Below are positions 24,993 to 35,240 of a stretch of 64,000 bases of DNA, piece by piece. Made by a program: the position numbers and the translations under genes. The DNA comes from Bradyrhizobium nanningense (lineage in GTDB: Bacteria > Pseudomonadota > Alphaproteobacteria > Rhizobiales > Xanthobacteraceae), in the NCBI RefSeq assembly GCF_004114535.1, contig NZ_LBJC01000079.1, forward strand, positions 62,001 through 126,000, read 5' to 3'. The notes beneath the pieces are model-generated. The model saw nothing but the letters and a program-made list of their open reading frames with translations. It was not told the DNA's origin and did not search any database. Every line of letters starts with the position of its first letter. Within the stretch, counting starts at the first letter, position 1.

Positions 24993-25790
24993 TTACCTGA
25001 CCTCCACAACCCGGGCGAAGACCAGCACGTCGACCTGGGCGGCCTTGGCACGCAGCAGGGCCCTCGCGCAAGCATCCAGCGTTGCGCCCGAGGTCAGGAC
25101 ATCGTCGATCAGGACAATGCACCGGCCGTGGACCTCGGCCTGACGGTCGGGGGATACCTGGAATGCGCCCTGCACATTGGTGGCGCGCTGGGCCCGCGAC
25201 AGGCCGATCTGCTGCTCGGTGGCGCGCACTCGGCGCAGCACTTCGCCCCGCACCTTCACCCCGCTCTGCCGCTCGATGATTCGCGCCAACGCCCCGGACT
25301 GATTGTAGCGGCGGCGCCAGGCCCGCCGCCAGTGCAGGGGCACCGGCACCAGCATGTCGGCGCCGGTCAGCAGCTCGCCGCCCGCCCGTGCCATCCAGCG
25401 TCCCATGGCGGGCGCCAGATCGGTGCGGTCCTGGTATTTCAGCGCATGCACCAGCGTGCGGGCGACGTCGTCATAGCGCACCGCCGCGCGGGCGCGCTGG
25501 TAGGCCGGCGGGCTCGCGATCGCCTCCATCGACAGCATGTCGGGGCCGGGGTCGTAGACGAAGGGAATGCCCAGCCGCGGGCAATAGGGCCGCTCGATGA
25601 ACGACAGCCGGGCCCAGCACGAGGCGCAAACGCCCTCGCCATCGACCGGCTCGCGGCAGGACACGCACAGCGTCGGCAGCGCGATGTCGAGCGCGAGCCG
25701 TGCCGCGCGCGACAGCACGTGGCGGCCAGCGGTCCATGCGGCGCGGAGCGGTGCGGCGACGGAGCGGGTAGGGGCGGTGTCGGCTTCCAT
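24993..25790 (-). CDS. ComF family phosphoribosyltransferase-like protein
   Basis: A 265-residue ComF-type protein. The N-terminal zinc-ribbon-like cysteines (CVSCREPVDGEGVCASCWAR) precede PVPLHWRRAWRRRYNQSGALA and the PRPP-binding loop VLIDDVLTSGATLDACARAL. Homologues take part in DNA uptake in naturally competent bacteria; in rhizobia the role is unproven. It lies 47 bases upstream of grxC on the same strand. Confidence 0.93.
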   Translation of the reverse strand: MEADTAPTRSVAAPLRAAWTAGRHVLSRAARLALDIALPTLCVSCREPVDGEGVCASCWARLSFIERPYCPRLGIPFVYDPGPDMLSMEAIASPPAYQRARAAVRYDDVARTLVHALKYQDRTDLAPAMGRWMARAGGELLTGADMLVPVPLHWRRAWRRRYNQSGALARIIERQSGVKVRGEVLRRVRATEQQIGLSRAQRATNVQGAFQVSPDRQAEVHGRCIVLIDDVLTSGATLDACARALLRAKAAQVDVLVFARVVEVR

Positions 25791-25833
25791 GCGGGGAGGC
25801 TAGCGTTCCGCGTCTGTTGGCTCAAGCCGCTCT

Positions 25834-25971
25834 CGTGCCCGGGACGCAGCGCAGCGCGGAGCGGTGCGCTGCTGAGCCGGGGCCCATCTCTCGGCATCTT
25901 GCGGTGTTGCTTTCTGGGTCCCGGCTCTGCGCAGCAGCGCCAAAAGCGCTGCAGCGCGTCCGGGACACGAG
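25834..25971. repeat. compound palindromic intergenic element, family D
   Basis: Begins CGTGCCCGGGACGCAGCGCA and ends GCTGCAGCGCGTCCGGGACA, inverted relative to each other, with inner GTGCGCTGCTGAGCCGGGGC. A related element lies at 26861-26985 on the other side of the methyltransferase gene, so that one gene is flanked by two copies. Confidence 0.8.
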
Positions 25972-25981
25972 AGAGATTGCA

Positions 25982-26860
25982 ATGACCCGCACGATCAGCG
26001 TAACCAGCGGCATGGCTCAGCCTCCGCAAATTCCTCCCGCCCTGTTTGATCGTGCCTTGTTGCATGCGCGGCAGCGGCGCGCACAGGCGCAGGGCTCCGT
26101 GAGCTTCCTGCTCGATCGTGTTGCCGAGGACATGTCCGACCGGCTGGCCGCGGTGATGCGCGAGTTTCACGCGCCGATCGATCTTTGGACGCCAGGCGAA
26201 GGTCTCGCGACCCTGCGTGCGCGGCTTCCGTCCAGCGCGCACATCGCGCTCGATGCGGCGGGTGCAGAAGAGCTGCCCTTTGCGCCGGAAAGCCTCGATC
26301 TCGTCGTCTCGGCGCTGGCGCTGCAATTCGTCAACGACCTGCCGGGCGTGCTGGCGCAAATCCGTCGCGCGCTGAAGCCGGACGGGCTGCTGCTCGCCGC
26401 GATGATCGGCGGCGACAGTCTGACCGAGCTGCGGCAAGCCTTCGCCGCGGCCGAGGCCGAATGCGAGGGCGGCGTCTCGCCGCGAGTGGCGCCGTTTGCG
26501 GACTTGCGTGACATCGGAGCGCTGTTGCAGCGGGCGGGCTTTGCGCTGCCGGTCACCGATGTCGATCGCGTCGTGGTGCGTTACGCCAATGCGTTCGCCT
26601 TGATGCAGGATCTTCGTCGCATGGGCGCCGCCAACGTGCTGATCGAACGGCGGCGCTCACCGTCGCGGCGCGCAACGCTGCTGCGGATGGCAGAAATCTA
26701 CACTGAGCGCTTTGCCGATGCCGATGGCCGCATCCCTGCGACGTTCGACATCATCTGGCTCTCCGGCTGGGCCCCGCATGCGAGCCAGCAGCAGCCGCTG
26801 AAGCCGGGATCGGCGAAAGCGAGTCTCGCGGAAGCGGTGAAGAAGGCGGGAGAGAAGTGA
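25982..26860 (+). CDS. SAM-dependent methyltransferase, BioC/NDUFAF5-like
   Basis: A 292-residue methyltransferase. The N-terminal PPALFDRALLHARQRRAQAQ resembles the NDUFAF5/BioC-like group that begins with a short basic helix. The usual motif I is weak (HIALDAAGAEELPF), while LDLVVSALALQFVNDLPGVL and LKPDGLLLAAMIGGDSLTEL are clear. In mitochondria the homologue hydroxylates a complex I subunit; the bacterial role is not established. The start at 25982 is chosen; an ATG at 26012 is the alternative. It is divergent from comF and convergent with mutT. Confidence 0.82.
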   Translation: MTRTISVTSGMAQPPQIPPALFDRALLHARQRRAQAQGSVSFLLDRVAEDMSDRLAAVMREFHAPIDLWTPGEGLATLRARLPSSAHIALDAAGAEELPFAPESLDLVVSALALQFVNDLPGVLAQIRRALKPDGLLLAAMIGGDSLTELRQAFAAAEAECEGGVSPRVAPFADLRDIGALLQRAGFALPVTDVDRVVVRYANAFALMQDLRRMGAANVLIERRRSPSRRATLLRMAEIYTERFADADGRIPATFDIIWLSGWAPHASQQQPLKPGSAKASLAEAVKKAGEK

Positions 26861-26985
26861 CGTGTGACCCGGACGCGCTGCAGCGTTCTTACGCTGCTGC
26901 GCAGAACCGGGATCCAGTCTGCGGTGAGCATGGGCCCCGGCTCAGCAGCGCACCGCAAGGGCGCTGCGCTGCGTCCGGGGCACGG
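26861..26985. repeat. compound palindromic intergenic element, family D
   Basis: Begins right after the methyltransferase stop with CGTGTGACCCGGACGCGCTG and ends GCTGCGTCCGGGGCACG; the inner GGGCCCCGGCTCAGCAGCGC is the inverted counterpart of the core seen at 25834-25971. It fills the gap to mutT. Confidence 0.8.
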
Positions 26986-26989
26986 CAAC

Positions 26990-27400
26990 TCACATCAGCA
27001 AATCGATCAGATGCGGGATCAGCGGAATGTCCGCAGGCGGCATCGGGTAGTCGCGCAGCTTGTTGGCGCGGACCCAGGCCAGGGTCTGGCCCTCGCGCGC
27101 GGCCACCATCCCTTCCCAGCGCCGGCAGATGTAGAGCGGCATCAGCAGATGGAACGTCTCGTAGGCGTAGCTCGCGAAGGTCAGCGGCGCGAGGCACGGC
27201 TCGGCGACAATGATGCCGAGCTCCTCGTGCAGCTCGCGGATCAGGCTCTGCTCCGGCCGCTCGCCGGGCTCACACTTGCCGCCGGGAAATTCCCAGAGGC
27301 CGGCCAGCGCCTTGCCCTCGGGGCGCTGCGCGATCAGAACGCGCTTGTCGGCATCTACAAGCGCGCAGGCCACCACCAGTGTCAGTTTGAGATCGGCCAT
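26990..27400 (-). CDS. mutT: 8-oxo-dGTP diphosphatase-type Nudix hydrolase
   Basis: A 136-residue Nudix protein. The Nudix box is GGKCEPGERPEQSLIRELHE followed by ELG, with the preceding VLIAQRPEGKALAGLWEFPG strongly MutT-like. It would remove oxidised guanine nucleotides from the pool. The ATG at 27400 gives MADLKLTLVVACALVD; an open frame to 27460 is not supported. It is 8 bases downstream of argJ on the same strand, so likely in one transcript. Confidence 0.9.
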   Translation of the reverse strand: MADLKLTLVVACALVDADKRVLIAQRPEGKALAGLWEFPGGKCEPGERPEQSLIRELHEELGIIVAEPCLAPLTFASYAYETFHLLMPLYICRRWEGMVAAREGQTLAWVRANKLRDYPMPPADIPLIPHLIDLLM

Positions 27401-27408
27401 GCCTGAGC

Positions 27409-28650
27409 TTACGACCTGTAGTCCCCGTTGATCGCGACATATTCCTTGGTGAGATCGCAAGTCAGCACGCGGTCGCGGCCTTTGCCGAGGCCGAGCGAGA
27501 CCAGAATCGCGATCTCCGGCGCCTTCATCGCTTCCGACACCTGGGCCTCGTCATAGGACGGATCGCGTGCACCCCTCTTGGCGACGCGGATGCCGTTGAA
27601 CGAGATCGAGAGCTTGTCGCGATCGGCCGGCTCGCCGGCCTTGCCCACCGCCATCACCACGCGGCCCCAATTGGCGTCCTCGCCGGCGATCGCGGTCTTG
27701 ACCAGCGGCGAGTTGGCGATCGACATCGCGATCTTGCGCGCCGAGGCCTTGGTCTTGGCGCCCTCGACCGTGATTTCGACCAGCTTGCGCGCGCCTTCGC
27801 CGTCGCGGGCGACCTGTTCGGAGAGGTTGGCGAGCACCTGATTGAAGGCCTTGACGAACGCTTTCAGGCGCGGATCGCTGGCGCGGCTGATCTTTGGTGC
27901 GCCGTGCTCGGCGGCAGCGCCGGTCGCGAAGGCCAGCAGCGTGTCAGAGGTCGAGGTATCGCCGTCGATCGTCACCGCGTTGAAGGTGTCCTCGACGCCG
28001 CTCTTGAGCAGTGCCTGCAAGGCCGCGGGCGCGATCGGCGCGTCGGTGAAGATGAAGGACAGCATCGTCGCCATGTCGGGGGCGATCATGCCGGCGCCCT
28101 TGGCCATGCCGTTGATGGTGACCTTGGCCTTGCCGAGCTTGACGGTCGCGGTCGCGACCTTGGGGAAGGTATCGGTGGTCATGATCGCCTTGGCAGCAGT
28201 GAGATAATCGCCGGGCGCGGCGGTCTCGGCGAGGCGGCCGAGCACGCCGTCGAACTTGGTCGCATCCAGCGGCTCGCCGATCACGCCGGTCGAGGCCAGG
28301 AAGATTTCACCCTCGCTGCAGCCGACCGCCTTGGCCGCGATCTTGGCGGTCAGCGCGGTGGAGGCGCGGCCAGTCTTGCCGGTGAAGGCATTGGCATTGC
28401 CGGAATTGACGACGAGGGCGCGCGCCTTGCCGCCCTTCAGCTTGGCGCGGCACCATTCCACCGGTGCGGAGGGGCATTTCGATTTGGTGAAGACGCCGGC
28501 GACCGCAGTGCCCTTGTCCATCACCGCCAGCAGCACATCGGTGCGGTTCTTGTAGCGGATGCCGGCCTCCGCCGTCGCCAGGCGGACGCCCGCGATCACG
28601 GGCATATCGGGAACGTGCTTCGGGGCGAGCGGGGAGACGGTTGAGGACAT
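27409..28650 (-). CDS. argJ: bifunctional ornithine acetyltransferase / N-acetylglutamate synthase
   Basis: A 413-residue ArgJ of the cyclic arginine pathway. It transfers acetyl from N-acetylornithine to glutamate. The self-cleavage region KGAGMIAPDMATMLSFIFTD holds the catalytic Thr in MATML, and the precursor splits there into alpha and beta chains. The downstream TFNAVTIDGDTSTSDT block and C-terminal YVAINGDYRS are typical. It runs from 28650 and is followed closely by mutT. Confidence 0.96.
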   Translation of the reverse strand: MSSTVSPLAPKHVPDMPVIAGVRLATAEAGIRYKNRTDVLLAVMDKGTAVAGVFTKSKCPSAPVEWCRAKLKGGKARALVVNSGNANAFTGKTGRASTALTAKIAAKAVGCSEGEIFLASTGVIGEPLDATKFDGVLGRLAETAAPGDYLTAAKAIMTTDTFPKVATATVKLGKAKVTINGMAKGAGMIAPDMATMLSFIFTDAPIAPAALQALLKSGVEDTFNAVTIDGDTSTSDTLLAFATGAAAEHGAPKISRASDPRLKAFVKAFNQVLANLSEQVARDGEGARKLVEITVEGAKTKASARKIAMSIANSPLVKTAIAGEDANWGRVVMAVGKAGEPADRDKLSISFNGIRVAKRGARDPSYDEAQVSEAMKAPEIAILVSLGLGKGRDRVLTCDLTKEYVAINGDYRS

Positions 28651-28683
28651 CGCGGGGCGCCTTGATGGGTTCTGAATATGCAG

Positions 28684-28735
28684 ATGGCCGGACCATCAAG
28701 TGCGAAAACGTGTTTCGCACTTTTGGCCCGGCCAT
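28684..28735 (-). terminator. large nested hairpin between the parvulin gene and argJ
   Basis: Outer arms ATGGCCGG (28684-28691) and CCGGCCAT (28728-28735) enclose a perfect 10-bp inner stem AAGTGCGAAA / TTTCGCACTT (28698-28707 / 28713-28722) with a 5-base loop. It lies directly after the parvulin stop on the minus strand and before argJ, so it probably ends or attenuates the parvulin transcript. Confidence 0.7.
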
Positions 28736-28780
28736 TGCGACGTTAGATACTATCGGCGTCCGTGAAGTGACAGCGAATTC

Positions 28781-29701
28781 TTACTTCTTCGCCGGCGGCG
28801 CCATCTTGCTGTCGGACGGCTTGGCCGCGTCGGCCGGCTTCGCATCCTTCGACGCGTCCGCCGCTGGCTGGTCCAGCCGCTCGACCTTGGCCTCGGCGCG
28901 CAGCTTGGCGACGTATTCGGCCTGGGCCTTGCGGGTGACGTAGCTCTCGATCTGGGGCTTGACCTGCTCGAAATCCGGCGCCTTGCGGTTGCGCTTCTCC
29001 TCGACCTTGATGACGTGCCAGCCGAACTGCGACTTCACGGGGTCGGAGATCTTGCCGGGATCCAGCGTGAAGGCGACCGCCGAGAATTCCGGCACCATCT
29101 GCTCCTTGGTGAAGAAGCCGAGGTCGCCGCCGTCGGCCGAGCCCGGATCCTTGGACTTCTTCTTGGCGAGCTCGGCGAAATCGGCGCCCTTGTCGAGCTC
29201 GGCCTTGACCGCCTTGGCCTCGTCCTCGGTCTCGACCAGGATGTGACGGGCGCGCACCTCCTGCTCGCCGGTGATCTGCTTGGAGGCCTCCTCATAGACC
29301 TTCTTCATGGCATCAGGGGTGGTGGCCGCCTTGCCCTCGCCTGCGAGCAGGCTGTCCATCAGCAGGCGGTTGCGGGCGAAGGCCAGGCGCTTCTTGAACT
29401 CCTCGCTGTCGGCGACCTTCTTGTCTTCGGCAGCCTTGCTGACGATTTTCATGTCGATCAGAAACGACAGGACGTTCTCGTCCTTGGTCGCCGGGTCCAT
29501 CTGGGCGAGGCTCGGCCCGAGTTCCTCCTCGGCCATGGCAACGTCGCTCTTCTTGATTTCAGCGCCATTGACCTTCGCCAGCACCGGATCGTCGGCAGCC
29601 CGGCCGGGACCTGCGATCAGCGCCAGCGCAAGGCAGCCCACGAGGGCGGTGGCGAGGCCAAAGCGCAGGCCGGTTCTGGTTACCGGGAACGAGGTGGTCA
29701 T
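28781..29701 (-). CDS. periplasmic parvulin-type peptidyl-prolyl isomerase
   Basis: A 306-residue SurA/PrsA-like foldase. A signal peptide (GLATALVGCLALALIAGPGRA) is followed by an N-terminal chaperone-like helical part (residues about 35-135), a parvulin domain (about 145-245; RARHILVETEDEAKAVKAEL, GGDLGFFTKEQMVPEF, SQFGWHVIKVEE), and a Lys/Ala/Asp-rich tail. It would assist folding of exported proteins. The Cys in LVGCLALA is not in a good lipobox, so a soluble periplasmic form is more likely. It is divergent from secA, a fitting neighbour for export. Confidence 0.9.
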   Translation of the reverse strand: MTTSFPVTRTGLRFGLATALVGCLALALIAGPGRAADDPVLAKVNGAEIKKSDVAMAEEELGPSLAQMDPATKDENVLSFLIDMKIVSKAAEDKKVADSEEFKKRLAFARNRLLMDSLLAGEGKAATTPDAMKKVYEEASKQITGEQEVRARHILVETEDEAKAVKAELDKGADFAELAKKKSKDPGSADGGDLGFFTKEQMVPEFSAVAFTLDPGKISDPVKSQFGWHVIKVEEKRNRKAPDFEQVKPQIESYVTRKAQAEYVAKLRAEAKVERLDQPAADASKDAKPADAAKPSDSKMAPPAKK

Positions 29702-29822
29702 GGAAAATCCTTATGTTGAAGCAGGGGGCTGCTCGAGCGGGGCGGACACTCGCCCAATTCAGGGGGGCTTGGCAACGCGAAAAGTCTGTCAAAATGATGA
29801 ATTAGCCGCAATGCGCCCGCCG

Positions 29823-29851
29823 TTGACAAGGCCCTGACCGGGCCATATCTC
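29823..29851 (+). promoter_or_regulatory. candidate secA promoter
   Basis: TTGACA at 29823-29828, a 17-base spacer, and TATCTC at 29846-29851 form a plausible housekeeping promoter. The remaining 353-bp gap (29702-30054) shows nothing else I recognise. If used, the secA message would have a leader of nearly 200 bases. Confidence 0.5.
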
Positions 29852-30054
29852 TGCCCGGTCGCGACCATGGCGATGGCGTTTATTTTGCTGCGTTTTTGGC
29901 CGTTGAACCCAGACTTGCCCAATTCCCACCCATATGGCGGACGACCCCCGCAGTCCGGGCTCTGACGCCGCGAGGCGTCACGGTGAGTTGATAGGCAGGC
30001 GGGGGACAACTTCTTGGGCCCAACGCGGTTGAATCGCGAACACAGGAACTAGGC

Positions 30055-32895
<2,841 letters not shown>

Positions 32896-32954
32896 CGGCT
32901 AGTTTCGGGCTTCATCCGCGCGTGAGGCGTGATGCTCGCGCCTCGTTCTCGACT

Positions 32955-33060
32955 GTCGTCGCCCGGCTTGACCGGGCGACCCAGTACGCCGCGGCCTCTC
33001 GATTCCATCACAACCGTCTCTGGAATACTGGATCGCCCGATTGAATCGGGCGATGACAGT
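32955..33060. repeat. compound palindromic intergenic element, family C
   Basis: Left arm TCGTCGCCCGGCTTGACCGG, inner CCAGTACGCCGCGGCCTCTC and CTCTGGAATACTGG, right arm GATCGCCCGATTGAATCGGG. The inner core is the inverted form of the one at 6260-6360, while the terminal arms differ in sequence. It directly neighbours a family B element, and together they fill most of the 388-bp gap between secA and the marR-like gene. Confidence 0.85.
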
Positions 33061-33090
33061 TGAGAGTGAGGCGGGCAATGCCCCCGCGCC

Positions 33091-33232
33091 GTCGTCCCTG
33101 CGAACGCAGGGACCCATACCGCGGAATCTATCGGCGGCGCGCAGTCGTCGTACCGCGCGAGACACCCGCAACTACTGGTCTTTGAAACAACCACGTCCTG
33201 TGGTTATGGGTCCCGGCGTTCGCCGGGACGAC
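33091..33232. repeat. compound palindromic intergenic element, family B
   Basis: Left arm GTCGTCCCTGCGAACGCAGG with GACCCATACCGCGG, a divergent core, then TGTGGTTATGGGTCCC and right arm GGCGTTCGCCGGGACGAC. The arms are imperfect copies of each other in inverted orientation. Confidence 0.85.
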
Positions 33233-33283
33233 AGTCTTTGTTGGGTTGGCTGTATCGCGACCCTCGTGAAACGCGCCACCCCC

Positions 33284-33727
33284 TCAATTCGAGCTGTCGA
33301 TCAAGCTCTCCAGCAGCCGCTTCAATTCGCTGGTCGACTTGTCGCCATAGCTCTCCAGGATGTGCTCCTCCTGGTCGACCGCGAGTGAGTTGAGCCTCTT
33401 GCTCAACACCTTGCCGCGGTCGGAGATGAACATCAGGACCTTGCGGCGGTCGTTCGGGTCCTGCACGCGGTAGACCAGCGTGTCCGAGACCATGCGGTCG
33501 ATCATCTTGGTCAGCGTCGGATGATTGAGCAGCACGGCCTCTGCGAGCTCGCCCATCGAATGGCCGTTGCCATCCGACAGCACTTTCAGGATACGCCATT
33601 GCTCGACGGGAACCCCTTCCTTGCTCAACCGCAGTTCGAGCTGCCGGTTGATCTCCCGGTTGGCTTGCGCGAGCAGGTAGGCGAGGTGTTCGGTGATCGG
33701 GATGTTTGCTTTGGTCGGTTTTGCCAC
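33284..33727 (-). CDS. MarR-family transcriptional regulator
   Basis: About 147 residues with a MarR-type winged helix: the first helices ITEHLAYLLAQANREINRQL, the DNA-reading part HSMGELAEAVLLNHPTLTKM, and the wing RVQDPNDRRKVLMFISDRGK are clear. It would be a dimeric repressor that responds to a small aromatic or amide-type ligand. The frame extends to a TTG at 33751; a GTG at 33727 (VAKPTKAN) is a reasonable start, and neither has a strong ribosome site. It is divergent from the amide transport/hydrolysis genes, with palindromes in the shared A/T-rich gap, so it probably controls them. Confidence 0.88.
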   Translation of the reverse strand: MAKPTKANIPITEHLAYLLAQANREINRQLELRLSKEGVPVEQWRILKVLSDGNGHSMGELAEAVLLNHPTLTKMIDRMVSDTLVYRVQDPNDRRKVLMFISDRGKVLSKRLNSLAVDQEEHILESYGDKSTSELKRLLESLIDSSN

Positions 33728-33800
33728 GGCTAAGACTTCGTCTTGACCCAATTGAGTGAATGTCTTGCAATCAATGCTGCATCTATATGCACTTCAATTG

Positions 33801-33812
33801 TTGAATATTCAA
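33801..33812. promoter_or_regulatory. palindromic operator candidate for the MarR regulator
   Basis: TTGAATATTCAA is a perfect 12-bp palindrome inside a strikingly A/T-rich stretch (about 33770-33825) between the divergent MarR and AmiC-like genes. MarR proteins typically bind A/T-rich palindromes of this size in such gaps. The flanking AATATTTTC recurs, inverted, near 35143. Confidence 0.55.
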
Positions 33813-33870
33813 TATTTTCAAAATAGGATCATTGCCCAACAAAGGGGCGGAAGCCGCGGCCGCCCGCAGA

Positions 33871-35088
33871 ATGTGCTTTCAGGTCTGGTCCCAGACAGGA
33901 GTTGGCGTGCGCGCGACGGTGAACTTCCCGGCTCACGGCGGCTCGGCGTTGCCGTCTTTGCTGTTCAGGAATCTGTCGTCATCGGCAGCTGGCGGTGCGT
34001 TGTCGCCGAACGATCACGCCTTGTTCAAGCGGCGCGGCGCCAACAAGCTCCGTATCGGCGGCTTCATCTGCTGCACCGGCTCGCCCGGCGTCTGGGGTCC
34101 CTGCGCCACCAACAGCGCGCAGCTCGCGGTTGCCGAGATCAACAAGCGCGGCGGCATCCTCGGCCGCGAGATCGAGCTGTCCATCTACGACGCCGGCGGG
34201 CCGCTGGATGAGGTCCTGGACCGCGCCGAGCAGGCAATCGCGTTCGACGAGGTCGATCTCATCGTCGGCTTGCACACCAGCGCGGTTCGCGTCGGCTTGC
34301 GCGACGTCACCACGCGCCATCGCATCCCCTACATCTATACGCCGGTCTACGAAGGCGGCGAGCGCACCCCTGGCGTGATGGCGATCGGCGAGACGCCGCG
34401 CTGGCAGAGCCGCCCCGCCATCCACTGGCTCGCCGACGTCAAGAAGGCCAAGCGCTGGTACCTGATCGGCAGCGACTATGTCTGGCCCTGGCAATCGCAC
34501 CGCGCGGTCAAGAACTACATCAGGGAAACCGGCGGCCACGTCGTCGGCGAAGAATTCGTTCCCCTCGGCGAGGACAATCACGAGCCGCATCTGGCGCGAA
34601 TCCACGCCGCAAGGCCCGACGTCGTGCTGATCTCGCTGATCGGCACCGACAGCATCACCTTCAACCGCGCCTTCGGTGAATGCGGGCTTGGCGCCACGAC
34701 ACTGCGGCTCGCAGGCGCGATGGACGAGACGGTGCTGCTCGGCATCGGCGCCGACAACAGCGAGAACATGTTCTGCGCCTCGGGCTATTTCACCGGCACC
34801 GGCGCGCGCGCCAACGACGACTTCCAGAGCCGCTATCACGCGATGTTCGGGCCGAATGCGCCGCCGATCGGCTCGGTCGGACAGTCCAGCTACGAAGGCC
34901 TGCGGTTTCTCGAAGCCGTCGCGAACAAGGCCGGCTCGCTCTCGATGCGGCCGATGCTCGCGGCCGGCCGCAACATCGTCTACAGCGGCGCGCGCGGTCC
35001 GGTCGCCATCCGCAACGGGCACGCGCGGATGCCGATGCATCTCGCCGAGGCCGACGGTCTCGATTTCAAGCTGATCAAGCCGCTCTGA
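33871..35088 (+). CDS. AmiC/UrtA-like ligand-binding protein without clear export signal
   Basis: A type I periplasmic-binding-fold protein of the amide/urea group (Peripla_BP_5). The core starts at KLRIGGFICCTGSPGVWGPC; AVAEINKRGGILGREIELSI, YLIGSDYVWPWQSHRAVKNY and ARPDVVLISLIGTDSITFNR line up with AmiC, the cytoplasmic amide sensor of Pseudomonas, including its GSDY and PDVV motifs. The N-terminus has no hydrophobic signal segment, whichever start is used (TTG 33832, ATG 33871, or later GTG/TTG codons), so it may be a cytosolic sensor rather than a transport receptor. It heads the amidase/transport operon and is divergent from marR. The start is uncertain by up to about 55 residues. Confidence 0.8.
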   Translation: MCFQVWSQTGVGVRATVNFPAHGGSALPSLLFRNLSSSAAGGALSPNDHALFKRRGANKLRIGGFICCTGSPGVWGPCATNSAQLAVAEINKRGGILGREIELSIYDAGGPLDEVLDRAEQAIAFDEVDLIVGLHTSAVRVGLRDVTTRHRIPYIYTPVYEGGERTPGVMAIGETPRWQSRPAIHWLADVKKAKRWYLIGSDYVWPWQSHRAVKNYIRETGGHVVGEEFVPLGEDNHEPHLARIHAARPDVVLISLIGTDSITFNRAFGECGLGATTLRLAGAMDETVLLGIGADNSENMFCASGYFTGTGARANDDFQSRYHAMFGPNAPPIGSVGQSSYEGLRFLEAVANKAGSLSMRPMLAAGRNIVYSGARGPVAIRNGHARMPMHLAEADGLDFKLIKPL

Positions 35089-35138
35089 CCTCGCCGCGGC
35101 CATCCATGCGGGCGGAGGTGCAAAATAATACTTGAAAA

Positions 35139-35151
35139 GGAAAATATTTCC
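35139..35151. promoter_or_regulatory. A/T-rich near-palindrome upstream of the amidase gene
   Basis: GGAAAATATTTCC lies 90 bases before the amidase start in the 152-bp gap after the AmiC-like gene. It shares AATATTTTC (inverted) with the region just after 33812, so both could be sites for the same regulator. A second promoter for the amidase and transporter genes may lie here. Confidence 0.35.
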
Positions 35152-35240
35152 GTTTTGAATGTTTCGGCCGGGCCGGTGCGCTCGTGGCGCAAAACGCGGC
35201 CGCACGCCCAAAGGACTGATCCAAACTCCAGGAGAGCGCC

